From Methylobacterium sp. E-065 (GTDB lineage Bacteria > Pseudomonadota > Alphaproteobacteria > Rhizobiales > Beijerinckiaceae): 64,000 nt of DNA. Made by a program: the position numbers and the translations under genes. Each line of letters starts with the position of its first letter. The first letter of the stretch is position 1. Positions 41,388 to 50,731 of this stretch are shown here, piece by piece. The notes beneath the pieces were generated by a model. That model did no database searches. It was not told the origin of the DNA and saw only the letters and a list, made by a program, of their open reading frames with translations. The stretch lies in NCBI RefSeq assembly GCF_022829605.1, contig NZ_JAKSYD010000230.1, positions 62,001-126,000 on the forward strand. The letters run 5' to 3'.

Positions 41388-42911
41388 TCACACCGTGGCG
41401 CCGATCTGCCAGGGCGCGAATTCCGACGCTCCGAAATCGAACTGCTCACTCTTCGTCCGCTCGCCGCCCGCGACCTTGAGGATCAGCTCAAAAATCCGCC
41501 GTCCGGCCTGTTCGACACTCTCCTCCCCGTCGAGGATCGTGCCGCAATTGACGTCCATGTCCTCCTCGAGCCGCCGGTACATGGCCGAGTTGGTGGCGAT
41601 CTTGATCGACGGGGCCGGCTTGCAGCCGAACACGCTGCCCCGGCCCGTGGTGAAGCACACGAGATTCGCCCCGCCCGCCACCTGCCCGGTCGCCGAGACC
41701 GGGTCGTAGCCCGGCGTGTCCATGAACACGAACCCCTTGGCGGTGACCGGATCGGCGTAGCGCAGCACGTCCACGAGGTTGGTGCTCCCGGCCTTGGCCA
41801 TGGCGCCGAGGGACTTCTCAAGGATCGTAGTCAGTCCGCCGGCCTTGTTGCCGGGCGACGGGTTGGCGTCGATCTCCGAGCCCTCCTTGCGGGTGTATTC
41901 CTCCCACCAGCGCATCAGGTCCACCAGCTTCTGGCCAACCTCCGGGCTGACGGCGCGGCGGGTGAACAGGTGCTCGGCCCCGTAGGTCTCGGTCGTCTCC
42001 GACAGGATCACCGTGCCGCCGTTCTGCACCACGAGGTCGCTGGCGATCCCGAGCGCCGGATTGGCCGAGACGCCGGAATAGCCGTCCGACCCGCCGCATT
42101 GCAGGGCGACGATCAGTTCGCCTGCCGGCACCGACTCGCGGTGGACGACGTTGGCCTCGTCGAGAATCCCCTTCACGAAGTCGATGCCGGCCTCAACGGT
42201 CTTGCGGGTGCCGCCGAGGCTCTGGATGTTCATGCTGCGGATCCGGTCGCCCAGCCCCTGCTCCTCCAGGAAGGCACCGATCTGGTTCACCTCGCAGCCG
42301 AGCCCGATCATCACGATGTGCGAGAAATTGACGTGCCGGGCGTAGCCCGCGAGCGTCCGGCGCAGGAGCCGCAGCGGCTCGCCCATCGCCATGCCGCAGC
42401 CGGTCTTGTGGGTCAGCGCCACCACGCCGTCGACGTTCGGGTAGGCGGCCAGCGGGTCGAGCCCAAGGATCGGGTGGCGCCGGAACGCGTCGGCGATCAG
42501 ATCGGCGACGTGGGCGCTGCAATTCACCGAGGTGAGGATGCCGACGTAGTTGCGGGTCGCGATCCGCCCGTCCGGACGGCGGATGCCCTGGAAGGTTGCG
42601 GGCGGCGCGACGAGCCAGGTCGGCTTCGTATCGACCCCGAACGCATAGTCGCGGGCGAACGCGCCCATCCCGAGATTGTGGACGTGGACGTGCCGCCCGG
42701 CCGCGATCTCCTCCTTGGCGAAGCCGATGATCTGGCCGTACTTCGTCACCGCCTCGCCGCTCCGGTGCGGGCGCACCGCGACCTTGTGGCCGGCCGGGAT
42801 CCGCTCGGCGGCGGTGACACCCTCGGTGACCGGCGTGCCGGGTTCGATGGCGCCGCGGGCCACGACGACGCCGTCGTCCGGGCGCAGGGTGATGACGGGA
42901 TAGGCAGGCAT
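41388..42911 (-). CDS. UxaA/GarD-type sugar-acid dehydratase
   Basis: A 507-residue protein. An N-terminal SAF domain (about residues 1-100, 'AERIPAGHKVAVRPHRSGEA') is followed by the UxaA core ('NCSAHVADLI', 'THKTGCGMAMGEP', 'LGCEVNQIG', 'LQCGGSDGYSGVSANPALG'). Enzymes of the family dehydrate altronate or galactarate with an iron site. ATG 42911 is preferred for AGGAG 6 nt upstream; ATG 42944 overlaps the transporter stop (ATGA) and would add 11 residues. It is the last gene of a three-gene operon. Confidence 0.88.
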   Translation of the reverse strand: MPAYPVITLRPDDGVVVARGAIEPGTPVTEGVTAAERIPAGHKVAVRPHRSGEAVTKYGQIIGFAKEEIAAGRHVHVHNLGMGAFARDYAFGVDTKPTWLVAPPATFQGIRRPDGRIATRNYVGILTSVNCSAHVADLIADAFRRHPILGLDPLAAYPNVDGVVALTHKTGCGMAMGEPLRLLRRTLAGYARHVNFSHIVMIGLGCEVNQIGAFLEEQGLGDRIRSMNIQSLGGTRKTVEAGIDFVKGILDEANVVHRESVPAGELIVALQCGGSDGYSGVSANPALGIASDLVVQNGGTVILSETTETYGAEHLFTRRAVSPEVGQKLVDLMRWWEEYTRKEGSEIDANPSPGNKAGGLTTILEKSLGAMAKAGSTNLVDVLRYADPVTAKGFVFMDTPGYDPVSATGQVAGGANLVCFTTGRGSVFGCKPAPSIKIATNSAMYRRLEEDMDVNCGTILDGEESVEQAGRRIFELILKVAGGERTKSEQFDFGASEFAPWQIGATV

Positions 42912-42940
42912 GGCTGTCTCCTGACGATGCGTCGCGTCGC

Positions 42941-44251
42941 TCATCGGGCCGCCTCCGGCCGGAGAGCCGGGGCGCGGGCCTCGCGCACCGGCAGCGGTGC
43001 GATCTCGCCGACCACGAACAGGTAGATGAAGGCGCCGAGCAGGCAGAACCCGCCGGCCACGATCAACGGTATGACGAACGAACCCTGCGTGACGGTCAGC
43101 ATCACGCCGGTGAAGGTCGTGGTCACGATGCCGGCGACGTTCGAGGCGAAGTTCTGGATACCGCCGATCGAGGCCACGTGCGCCGGCGTCGGCGCCACGT
43201 CGCCGGGCAGCGCCCAGATCGAGGCCGCCGTGAAGGCGAGGCTGCCATAGGCCACCGCGAAGCACAGCAACGCCACGTAGACGTTGGGCGCGATGATCGA
43301 GAGCGTGATCACCGAGGACATCAGCATGCCGCCGACAAGGCAGGTCTTGCGCGCGGCCGTCAGGCTCCAGCCCCGGCGGTACAGCGCGTCGGAGGCGAAA
43401 CCGCCGAGCCAGCCTGCCGGGATCGAGGCGAGCGCGGGCAGGCTGCCCAGCGTGCCGAGTTCGGCGAGCGAGAAGCCGCGAGCCTTCACGAGGTAGGTCG
43501 GGAACCACGTGATGAAAAAGTAGATCACGAAGTTCAGGCAGAAGAAGCCGGCCATCATCCCCCAGACCGTGCGGTAGCGGAACAGGGACAGCCACGGCAC
43601 CTGTTCTTGCGCCTCCGCAGCATCCACGGATTTCGGCCGGTCCTGTGCGGCCCGTAGGCGGGCGAGTTCCTCCGGGGACACGGCGGGGTGGTTCTCGGGC
43701 TCGCGATAGAGCCACATCCAGAACACCGCCCAGACGAAGCCGAGCACGCCGGTGACGATGAAGGATTCGCGCCAGCCGAGCGTCGCGATCACCCAGGAGA
43801 CCAGCGGGATCGCGAGCGCCGAGCCCACCCGCGAGCCGCTGTCGAAGATGCTGCTGGCAAAGCTCCGCTCGCCGCGGGGGAACCACGAGGCCGTGACCTT
43901 GGCGAAGGACGGATACGCCCCCGCCTCGCCGATGCCGAGCAGCATGCGCAGGCCGAGCAGGGACAGGAAGCCTCGGCCCGCCGCGGTCAGCGCCGTACAG
44001 GCCGACCACCAGACCACCGCCACGACCAGCGAGAGCCGCGCCCCGACCCGGTCGGCGACGTAGCCGAACGGCAATTGCATGATCGCGTAGGTCCAGAAGA
44101 AGCCCGACAGGATCAGGCCCATGTCGGTGGCGTCGAGCCCCAATTCCTTCGCCATGGAGGGGGCGGCGACCGCCAGATTGGCGCGATCGATGTAGTTGAT
44201 CGCGTTGGCGGCCATGCAGAGGCCGATCATGAGCCAGCGCAGACGAGGCAT
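42941..44251 (-). CDS. MFS sugar-acid transporter (anion:cation symporter type)
   Basis: A 436-residue protein with about 12 helices. 'CMAANAINYIDRANLAVAAP' (about residues 12-31) and 'GIGEAGAYPSFAKVTASWFP' are typical of the galactonate/hexuronate transporter family. It imports sugar acids by proton symport. It is flanked by an LDH2-type dehydrogenase and a sugar-acid dehydratase, which supports the role. Confidence 0.9.
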   Translation of the reverse strand: MPRLRWLMIGLCMAANAINYIDRANLAVAAPSMAKELGLDATDMGLILSGFFWTYAIMQLPFGYVADRVGARLSLVVAVVWWSACTALTAAGRGFLSLLGLRMLLGIGEAGAYPSFAKVTASWFPRGERSFASSIFDSGSRVGSALAIPLVSWVIATLGWRESFIVTGVLGFVWAVFWMWLYREPENHPAVSPEELARLRAAQDRPKSVDAAEAQEQVPWLSLFRYRTVWGMMAGFFCLNFVIYFFITWFPTYLVKARGFSLAELGTLGSLPALASIPAGWLGGFASDALYRRGWSLTAARKTCLVGGMLMSSVITLSIIAPNVYVALLCFAVAYGSLAFTAASIWALPGDVAPTPAHVASIGGIQNFASNVAGIVTTTFTGVMLTVTQGSFVIPLIVAGGFCLLGAFIYLFVVGEIAPLPVREARAPALRPEAAR

Positions 44252-44347
44252 CGTGTTCCTCCCGAAACGCGGGGATGGCGTCCCCGTTTGGCGCGGCGCC
44301 CCCGTTGTGGCCGGGGGTCGCCGCAGAGAACGTCGCCGGTCGCCCGA

Positions 44348-45418
44348 TCAGGCGCGGTAGGCATCTCCGTCGAGCCCGTGCGGCCGGCCGGCGGCCAGGA
44401 GCGTTTCCCAGACCGGCTCGGGCAGCGGCACGCCCTCCGCGAGGCGCTGGGCCCGCATCCGGCGTTCCGGCTCGCCGGGCAGCAGCACCTCGGCGCCGGG
44501 CATCGGGCGCGCGCTCTTGAAGAAATCGAGATAGGTCCGCGCCTCGGTGGCCAGCACATCCTCGGTCCCGAGGGCCGCCGGCGTCACGTAGATCGACAGC
44601 ATGCCGTTGCAGATCCGGCGCTTGCCCGGCCCGGCCGTACCGGACCCGGTAAGCGCGCCGGCCAGCAGCTCGCACATCAGCGCCAGCCCCGAGCCCTTGT
44701 GCTCGCCGAAAGCCCGGATCGCGCCGGCGCCGCGCTGGTTGTCGCGCTCGTCATCGTCGAGGGGGCCGAACAGGGTCGCCGGATCCGTGCTGAGGCGACC
44801 GTCGGGCTCGATCAGCGCGCCCTCCGGCAGCGCCTTGCCGCCCCGGGAGGCGACCAGCACCTTGCCCTCGGCCACCAACGAGGTGGCAAAGTCGAGGATG
44901 ATCGGATCGGCATCCGGCACCGGGAAACCGGCAGAGAACGGCGCGGTGGAGAACCGCCGCTCGACGGAGCCGAACGGCGCCACCAGCAGGCTGCCCGCCA
45001 CATTGACGAAATGGACCGAGACCAGCCCGGCAGCGGCGGCGCGTTCTGACCATTCGCCGATCCGGCCGATATGCCCGGAATGCCGGAGGGCGATAATCGC
45101 GACGCCGGTCGCCCGCGCCTTGGCGATCCCGAGATCGACCGCGAAAGGTCCGGCGGTCTGCCCGAACCCGTAGAGCGCGTCCACCAGGGCGAAGCTCGGC
45201 GCGTCGGTGACGATCTCGGGCGTCCGGCCCGCCTCGACCTCGCCGGTGCGCAACCACTCGACGTAGCGGGGCACCCGAACGACGCCGTGGCTATCGTGGC
45301 CGGTCAGGTTGGCCGCTACCAGGAAGCGGCCGATCCGCTCGGCCTCCGCCTCCGCACAGCCCTCGCGCACGAAGATGTCCCGCACATAGGCAGATAGCCC
45401 GTCAGCCGAGATCCGCAT
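44348..45418 (-). CDS. Malate/L-lactate dehydrogenase (LDH2) family oxidoreductase
   Basis: A 356-residue protein. The catalytic and NAD(P)-binding text is 'NLTGHDSHGVVRVPRYVEWL' and 'RHSGHIGRIGEWSERAAAAG', with 'FGEHKGSGLALMCELLAGAL' later. The family reduces or oxidises 2-keto/2-hydroxy acids, including sugar-acid intermediates. GGAGGAG precedes ATG 45418. It is the first gene of the sugar-acid cluster, 96 nt before the transporter. Confidence 0.88.
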   Translation of the reverse strand: MRISADGLSAYVRDIFVREGCAEAEAERIGRFLVAANLTGHDSHGVVRVPRYVEWLRTGEVEAGRTPEIVTDAPSFALVDALYGFGQTAGPFAVDLGIAKARATGVAIIALRHSGHIGRIGEWSERAAAAGLVSVHFVNVAGSLLVAPFGSVERRFSTAPFSAGFPVPDADPIILDFATSLVAEGKVLVASRGGKALPEGALIEPDGRLSTDPATLFGPLDDDERDNQRGAGAIRAFGEHKGSGLALMCELLAGALTGSGTAGPGKRRICNGMLSIYVTPAALGTEDVLATEARTYLDFFKSARPMPGAEVLLPGEPERRMRAQRLAEGVPLPEPVWETLLAAGRPHGLDGDAYRA

Positions 45419-45521
45419 TCCGGCTCCTCCCTGGCCGCGCCTCACCGGGCACGTGCGGGATGAAGCTAGCGCCCACGAACGTGCTGTGCGAGCCGTTCGG
45501 GTGACGCCTTCACCGGCAGCG

Positions 45522-46238
45522 TCACGAAATCTCGCGGATCAATTTGGCGATGATGGCGCGTCCGAACGCCGCGAAGCTCTGGGCGCTCATCACGAACGCG
45601 CCCTCGCCGCCGATGACGTGATCCCGGTAATAGGCCGCGAGGCCCCCGGGCGGGTTCGTGTGCTCCCTCAAAAAGTTCGGCATGCCGTCCGGGTCGGTGA
45701 GGACGACGATGCCGTTCACCGTGATGCCGGCCGAGATGGCGGCGTCCCGCGCGTCCGAGATCGGGCGACCGGCATTGCCGGTCCCATCGCCCGAGATGTC
45801 GATCACCTTCCGCTCGGTCCGGAACGGTGCCCGCGCCAGGAGATCGGCCGCGAAGCCGAGGGCGGAGCCGATCGCGGTCCGGCCGTAGAACGGGCGCATC
45901 GCCGCGTCGAGCCGGGCTGCGAACAGCGCCGCATCCTGCGCCGACGCGATGATCATCCAGTCGACCGCGACGCGCTGCTCGCCGGGCCCGGCCCAGTCGA
46001 ACAGCGCGACGCCGATGCGCCCGGCCGGCCCGTCACCGATGGCGCGCAGGACCCTGGCGTCGGCGAAAGCCTCGGCATAGCCGCGCCGTTCGAGATCGAA
46101 GCGTGCCTCGCTGATGCTGAGCGACACGTCCACGGCGAGCACCAAGAGCACATCCACCTCCGGGTCGGCCGCCTCGGCGCGGCGTCCCGCGAGCGACAGA
46201 GCCGCGAGCAAGCCGGACAGGAGGTGGCGTCGCCGCAT
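45522..46238 (-). CDS. DUF1194 (von Willebrand A-like) exported protein
   Basis: A 238-residue protein with an Arg-rich, Tat-like start ('MRRRHLLSGLLAALSLAGRR'), then a VWA-type fold. The metal-ion-dependent adhesion motif is 'AVDVSLSIS' (D-x-S-x-S), with 'YGRTAIGSAL' and 'DISGDGTGN' completing it. The function is unknown. ATG 46238 is chosen because the signal starts there. It stands alone. Confidence 0.83.
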   Translation of the reverse strand: MRRRHLLSGLLAALSLAGRRAEAADPEVDVLLVLAVDVSLSISEARFDLERRGYAEAFADARVLRAIGDGPAGRIGVALFDWAGPGEQRVAVDWMIIASAQDAALFAARLDAAMRPFYGRTAIGSALGFAADLLARAPFRTERKVIDISGDGTGNAGRPISDARDAAISAGITVNGIVVLTDPDGMPNFLREHTNPPGGLAAYYRDHVIGGEGAFVMSAQSFAAFGRAIIAKLIREIS

Positions 46239-46483
46239 GGTCGACACTCGATCGGGAAGACGACGCGAAAGCGCCGCCGTATCGCAGGCAACGGGCTTGC
46301 TGCCCCCGCGGTTCGCGACACCCAAACTCAGCCGTGACCAATTCGTCGGGGGGCGTTTCGATTTGGTTCCGCACGCCCTCGTCGAAGCAGCGCCGCTTTT
46401 GGTCTCATCGCGCCGGCCTTCGACAACGCTATTTCGCAGGGGCGAAGGCGTTTCCCGCGCCGCAAACATCGAGACTGCCGTCC

Positions 46484-46705
46484 ATGCATCGTGTTCGCCG
46501 GATCGTACGCGCCATCGAGAGCCTCATCGTCGCTGCCGTGATCGGTACCGTCGCGCTGGTGAGCCGTATCATCGATGGAACGATCGACTTGGTCGGCCGC
46601 CTGTCCGACCGGTGCGATGCGAAACTCGCCGAACTGGCGCACGCGTCGAAGACGCGGCACCGGCGCGAGGGGCGCCGTCAGATCGATCCGATCAGTCTCG
46701 ACTAG
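46484..46705 (+). CDS. Small membrane-associated hypothetical protein
   Basis: A 73-residue protein with one hydrophobic segment ('AIESLIVAAVIGTVALVSRI', about residues 10-29) and a basic tail. The frame is open upstream to 46334, but ATG 46484 gives a compact membrane protein. No strong ribosome binding site is seen and no family is recognised. Confidence 0.4.
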   Translation: MHRVRRIVRAIESLIVAAVIGTVALVSRIIDGTIDLVGRLSDRCDAKLAELAHASKTRHRREGRRQIDPISLD

Positions 46706-46735
46706 GGCGCCCCGGGGCACGAAAAACCCGGCGGT

Positions 46736-47503
46736 TCAGAGCCCTGGTCCCTTCGCGGCTCCCAGAATGCGGCCGGGCTTGGTGTCCGCGCCGCCCTGAA
46801 GCAGCACGACCCAGCTGTCCGCATCGGCGATCTCGGCCTGCGTGCCGGGCACGTCGAGGGTGAGCGGCTGCCCGCCCCAATGGCCGAGGTGCTGGAGGCC
46901 CCGAACCACGTTGACGTAGGTTGCGGTCCGTCCGCCATTCTCGCCGGACTGGATCGCGACCGCCCGGCGGCGCAACACGGGAACCAGCCAGACCTCGCCG
47001 TGCGACTCCGCTTTGGCGTCAGGCGCGGATCCGATCTCGACCCAAATCCGGTCCCCACGCGCCTCGCCGCGGACAGCGATCGGCAATCCGCCATGCTGGA
47101 CCCCGTCCCGCATCAGCCGGTCGAGGGCGACCCTGTCCGAACCCACGGCCACGCCACCGCCATCGACCACCGCCTGCGGCGTAAAGACCTGTCGGCCCCC
47201 GCGGCCCCGGGCATACGCGCGCTGGCGCTCGGTCAGCGGCCGCGACGCCAATGTGTCCTTCCAGCCGAGATAATCCCAGTAGGTCACCGGCAGGGTCAGG
47301 GCGATCACCCCAGGCTGCCGTGACAGGTCGCGCAGGATCGGCTCGGCCGTGCGGCAGGCACCGCATCCCTGACTGGTGAACAGCTCCACCACCGCGCGGA
47401 CCGGCTCGGCCCGTGCCGCGGAGGCAGACACGGCGGCCGCGAGCAGGACCGCGGCGCCGAGCGCGCTGCGGTCGCGGATCCAGGCATGGTGCCAAGACGT
47501 CAT
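46736..47503 (-). CDS. DUF1223 exported thioredoxin-fold protein
   Basis: A 255-residue protein with a signal peptide (about residues 14-32) and 'VELFTSQGCGACRTAEPILR' carrying a C-G-A-C redox pair, then 'TLPVTYWDYLGWKDTLASRP'. This is DUF1223, a periplasmic family of unknown function. It begins 7 nt after the acyltransferase stop on the same strand, so it may be the last gene of the lipid operon. Confidence 0.87.
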   Translation of the reverse strand: MTSWHHAWIRDRSALGAAVLLAAAVSASAARAEPVRAVVELFTSQGCGACRTAEPILRDLSRQPGVIALTLPVTYWDYLGWKDTLASRPLTERQRAYARGRGGRQVFTPQAVVDGGGVAVGSDRVALDRLMRDGVQHGGLPIAVRGEARGDRIWVEIGSAPDAKAESHGEVWLVPVLRRRAVAIQSGENGGRTATYVNVVRGLQHLGHWGGQPLTLDVPGTQAEIADADSWVVLLQGGADTKPGRILGAAKGPGL

Positions 47504-47510
47504 GGCGCTA

Positions 47511-48527
47511 TCAGAGCGTCTGGTCCGCCGCCTGGGAAATCACGTTGGCTTGAGACGGTTGTACCGGTACTGCGGCCGATGGCGGCATGGCCCGCGCCTT
47601 GGGCAGCATGTCCGGCCGCCATCGACGGTGCATCCACAGCCACTGCCCGGGATTCTCGCGCACCCAAGATTCGACCACGGCAGTCATTGCCTGCATGGCG
47701 CCGGGCACGTCGATGGTCCCGTCCGCGGCCCGCGGCAGATCGAGTGGTGGCGTCAGTTCGAGCCTGAAACGGCCCTCCGGCAGCCGGACGACCCGGACAC
47801 CGTGGACCGGGCACTCGTAGTGCCGGACGAGCTTGGCGAGCAGCGGATTGGCAAGGCAGGGCCGCCCGAGGAACTGCACCACGACGCCGCGGGTGAAGTG
47901 CTGATCGATCAGCTGGCCGAGATGACCGCCCTGCTCCACGACATCGCGCATGGCGAAGACGGCGCCCGGCTTCGAGGCTGCCAGCCCGCCCATGGACCGG
48001 CGGCGGACCTCCTGCACGAGACGCGCGGCCGCCGGATTGTTGGGCGGCCGGAACACAGCCGTCGCGTCCAGGCCGAACCGTGCAGCGGCGATCGCCGGCA
48101 ATTCCCAGTTGGCGAGATGCGCGGAAAAGATCAGGCCCGGCTCGCCGTCGTCGCGCAGGGCGGCGAAGTGCTCGATCCCGGCAACCTCGGTCCGCAACGG
48201 GCGCGCTGCCGCCGGATCGTAGTCGAACAGGCTGTCGAGATGGGCGTACTCGGCTCCGACACGGCCGAGATTGTCCCAGGCCTCGCGTGCGATGCGTCGC
48301 CGCTCGGCCTCCGGCATCTCCGGGAAGGCTGCCCGCAGGTTCGCCAGCGCGGTGCGATGGGCCGGCAGGAGCGGCCCGATCCGGCGGAGCAGGCCGGCAC
48401 CCAAGGCGGTCGAGCGCTTTGGCCCCAGGAGGCGCGCCAGCAAGACCAAAGCACGGATCAGGGGGATCATGGCGTAGCCCGCAAGGCGCGGCCAGGACCG
48501 TTTCAGAACGAGGGCGAGACGCAGCAC
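47511..48527 (-). CDS. LpxL/LpxXL-like lipid A acyltransferase
   Basis: A 338-residue protein. An N-terminal membrane segment (about residues 18-36) is followed by the acyltransferase motif with catalytic His ('FSAHLANWELPAIA', H-x4-[ED] pattern) and 'GQLIDQHFTRGVVVQFLGRP'. It transfers a secondary acyl chain to lipid A at the inner membrane. Together with the upstream FabF, SDR and zinc alcohol dehydrogenase it matches the rhizobial cluster that makes and attaches very-long-chain fatty acids, so LpxXL is the likely role. Confidence 0.85.
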   Translation of the reverse strand: MLRLALVLKRSWPRLAGYAMIPLIRALVLLARLLGPKRSTALGAGLLRRIGPLLPAHRTALANLRAAFPEMPEAERRRIAREAWDNLGRVGAEYAHLDSLFDYDPAAARPLRTEVAGIEHFAALRDDGEPGLIFSAHLANWELPAIAAARFGLDATAVFRPPNNPAAARLVQEVRRRSMGGLAASKPGAVFAMRDVVEQGGHLGQLIDQHFTRGVVVQFLGRPCLANPLLAKLVRHYECPVHGVRVVRLPEGRFRLELTPPLDLPRAADGTIDVPGAMQAMTAVVESWVRENPGQWLWMHRRWRPDMLPKARAMPPSAAVPVQPSQANVISQAADQTL

Positions 48528-48610
48528 AGTTACTTCCTAGGCAGATCCGGGCCGCCCCCACGCACCCTTACGGCCCCGTTTACGCCATGTCCGGCGCAGC
48601 GCGAAGCCCG

Positions 48611-49645
48611 CTACAGACCGACGAGGATCTTGCCGAACACCTTCCGCGATTCCAGGCGTTCCAGCCCCTGCGCGAAGTCGGCCAGGGGGTAAACGGTGTC
48701 GACGACGGGCCGGATGCCGGCGGCCATCTTGTCGAGGGCCTGGCGGATATTGGCGAGCGAGCAGCCGAACGAACCGGTGATGCGGTATTGCTGCTGAAAC
48801 AGCTGCATCAGGTTCATGGTCGCCGAGACGCCGGAGGTCGAGCCGCAGGTGACCAGGCGCCCGCCGCGCTTGAGGCAGAGCAGCGAGCCGTTCCACGTAT
48901 CGGCGCCGACATGCTCGAACACCACATCGACGCCCTTGCGCTTGGTCAGGCGCCGGACTTCGCCCTCGAACCGCTCGGTCCGGTAGTTGATGACGTGGTC
49001 GGCGCCCAAATCCGCGGCCCGGCGGCCCTTCTCGTCGTCGCCGACCGTCGTGTAGACCGTGCAGCCGATCGCCTTGGCCATGCGGATCGCCGCGGTGCCG
49101 ATCCCCGAGCCGCCGGCATGGACGAGCACGCTCTCGCCGGGCTCCAGACGGGCGTTGTCGAACAGCATGTGCTGGACGGTGCCGAACGCGATGCCCGCGC
49201 AGGCGGCATCGGTGTCGCTCACCCCATCCGGCACCTTTACGACGAGGCGCGCCGGCAGGGTCACCAGTTCCCGGGCGAAGCCGTCGAGATGGAAGCCCAT
49301 CACACCGGAGACGTCCTCGCAGAGGTTGTCGCGCCCCTCGCGGCAGGCCCGGCACTGGCCACAGGTCATGGCGCCGTAGGGCACGACCCGATCACCGGGC
49401 GCGAGACCCGCAACGCCCTCCCCCACCGACTCGATCGCGCCCGCGGCTTCCGCCCCGACCACGAGGGGCAGCTTGCGCTTGACGAAGGCCATGCCGCGAA
49501 AGCCCCAGACGTCGATGAAGTTGAGCCCGACCGCGCGGATGCGGATCCGCACCTCGCCCGGACCGGGGGCCGGTGCGGCCTCGATCTCGGTCAGGCGCAG
49601 GTCGCGGTCGCCGAAGAGCTGAAGGGCGCGCATCTCGTCTCTCAT
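48611..49645 (-). CDS. Zinc-dependent alcohol dehydrogenase / quinone oxidoreductase (Adh2XL-like)
   Basis: A 344-residue medium-chain dehydrogenase. The structural zinc site is C-x2-C-x2-C-x7-C ('CGQCRACREGRDNLC'), and the coenzyme-binding motif is 'VLVHAGGSGIGTAAIRMAK'. In rhizobia a homologous dehydrogenase sits between fabF1XL and lpxXL in the lipid A very-long-chain acyl cluster and is thought to act as an enoyl reductase. The same neighbours are present here. ATG 49645 overlaps the SH3-protein stop (ATGA); ATG 49633 is possible. Confidence 0.87.
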   Translation of the reverse strand: MRDEMRALQLFGDRDLRLTEIEAAPAPGPGEVRIRIRAVGLNFIDVWGFRGMAFVKRKLPLVVGAEAAGAIESVGEGVAGLAPGDRVVPYGAMTCGQCRACREGRDNLCEDVSGVMGFHLDGFARELVTLPARLVVKVPDGVSDTDAACAGIAFGTVQHMLFDNARLEPGESVLVHAGGSGIGTAAIRMAKAIGCTVYTTVGDDEKGRRAADLGADHVINYRTERFEGEVRRLTKRKGVDVVFEHVGADTWNGSLLCLKRGGRLVTCGSTSGVSATMNLMQLFQQQYRITGSFGCSLANIRQALDKMAAGIRPVVDTVYPLADFAQGLERLESRKVFGKILVGL

Positions 49646-49956
49646 GATCCCGGCGCCAGATACCGCCGCCGCGCCCAGCCCAGGGTTCGCCCGGCCTTGA
49701 CGCGGCACCATGTCGTGCGGCTCGGCGTGTCGTTGGTGCAGCCGAAGACCAGGGCGCGGACGCGGATCTCGCCGATCTGCTCGGCGGCGGCATCGGGCTC
49801 CACGCGAATGCTCAGGGCCTCGCCGGGCGCCAAGCCCGTGACCCGGTAGACTTCGGGCTCGGCCCGGGCTGGCCCGGCGGCGAGCGGCACCGCGAGGCAG
49901 ACGACCACGGCAAGGGCAGAGCTGGCGCGCATCGGCGGTATCGTCCGGTTCGGCAT
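49642..49956 (-). CDS. Exported SH3-like domain protein
   Basis: A 104-residue protein with a signal peptide ('ASSALAVVVCLAVPLAAGPA') and a bacterial SH3-type domain ('LSIRVEPDAAAEQIGEIRVR', 'WCRVKAGRTLGWARRRYL'). Such domains bind peptidoglycan or act as scaffolds. It lies between the SDR (7-nt gap) and the zinc alcohol dehydrogenase (ATGA overlap). Start could be ATG 49956 or 49932. It is not part of the known rhizobial lipid cluster. Confidence 0.72.
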   Translation of the reverse strand: MPNRTIPPMRASSALAVVVCLAVPLAAGPARAEPEVYRVTGLAPGEALSIRVEPDAAAEQIGEIRVRALVFGCTNDTPSRTTWCRVKAGRTLGWARRRYLAPGS

Positions 49957-49963
49957 GCTCCGG

Positions 49964-50731
49964 TCAGGTCCGGTGGACGCCCATCATCGCGGTCAGGCCG
50001 CCGTCCACCGGCAGCACCGCCCCGGTGATGTAGGACGCGCCCGCGCCCATCAAGAAGGTTGCGAGCGCTGCGACATCTTCGGGCTGCGCGAACCGCCCGG
50101 CCGGGATCTGGCGCTCCATCCCGTCGCGATAGGCGGCGTAGCGCGCCATCATGGCGGTGTCGACGAAGCCGGGCGCGATCACGTTGACGGTGACGCCGCG
50201 CTTGGCCGTCTCGATCGCCAGCGTGCGGCAGTAGGCGATCAGTGCGCCCTTGGTGGCGGCGTAGGCGGCGTTGCCGGCATTGGCCCGCAGGGCGGCGACC
50301 GACCCGATCGCCACGATGCGGCCGGACCGCGCCCGCGTCATCGGGCGGATCAGCGACTTGGCGAGACGAGTCAGCGAGAAGAAGTTGACCTGCATGGCGG
50401 CCTCGGCCTGCTCCTGGTCGAGCATGGCGGCGAGCGCGTCATAGGATTGGCCGGCATTGTGGACGAGGCCGTAATAGTCGCCCTCCTCGGCTGCCGTGCA
50501 GAAGGCGTCGAGGGCCGATCGATCGGCGAGATCGAGGGCATGGGCCGCGAAGCTGCGGTCCGGATGGGCCGCTCCGAGCTCGGCCAGCAGCGCCTGGGCG
50601 TCGTCGGCCGAGGACCGATAAGTGAATTCCACCGCAAAGCCCGCGCCGGCCAGGGCCCGGACGATCGCCGCGCCGATCCCCGACGCGCCGCCGGTCACGA
50701 GGATACGGCGGGGGGCCATCGCCGCGCTCAC
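49964..50731 (-). CDS. FabG-like short-chain dehydrogenase
   Basis: A 255-residue SDR starting at GTG 50731, which overlaps the FabF stop (GTGA). The nucleotide-binding motif is 'VTGGASGIGAAIVRALAGAG', and the catalytic Ser-Tyr-Lys lies in 'AIGSVAALRA...YAATKGALIA'. It reduces 3-ketoacyl-ACP with NADPH. Its coupling to a ketoacyl synthase supports a role in a dedicated fatty-acid elongation path. ATG 50719 is an alternative start. Confidence 0.9.
   Translation of the reverse strand: MSAAMAPRRILVTGGASGIGAAIVRALAGAGFAVEFTYRSSADDAQALLAELGAAHPDRSFAAHALDLADRSALDAFCTAAEEGDYYGLVHNAGQSYDALAAMLDQEQAEAAMQVNFFSLTRLAKSLIRPMTRARSGRIVAIGSVAALRANAGNAAYAATKGALIAYCRTLAIETAKRGVTVNVIAPGFVDTAMMARYAAYRDGMERQIPAGRFAQPEDVAALATFLMGAGASYITGAVLPVDGGLTAMMGVHRT

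Noticed and set aside
41388..44675. A single 1095-codon frame covering the dehydratase and the transporter
   Set aside because: Only the last 507 codons resemble UxaA/GarD. The upstream part is the transporter region read in the wrong frame, and good starts with ribosome binding sites lie at 42911 and 42944.
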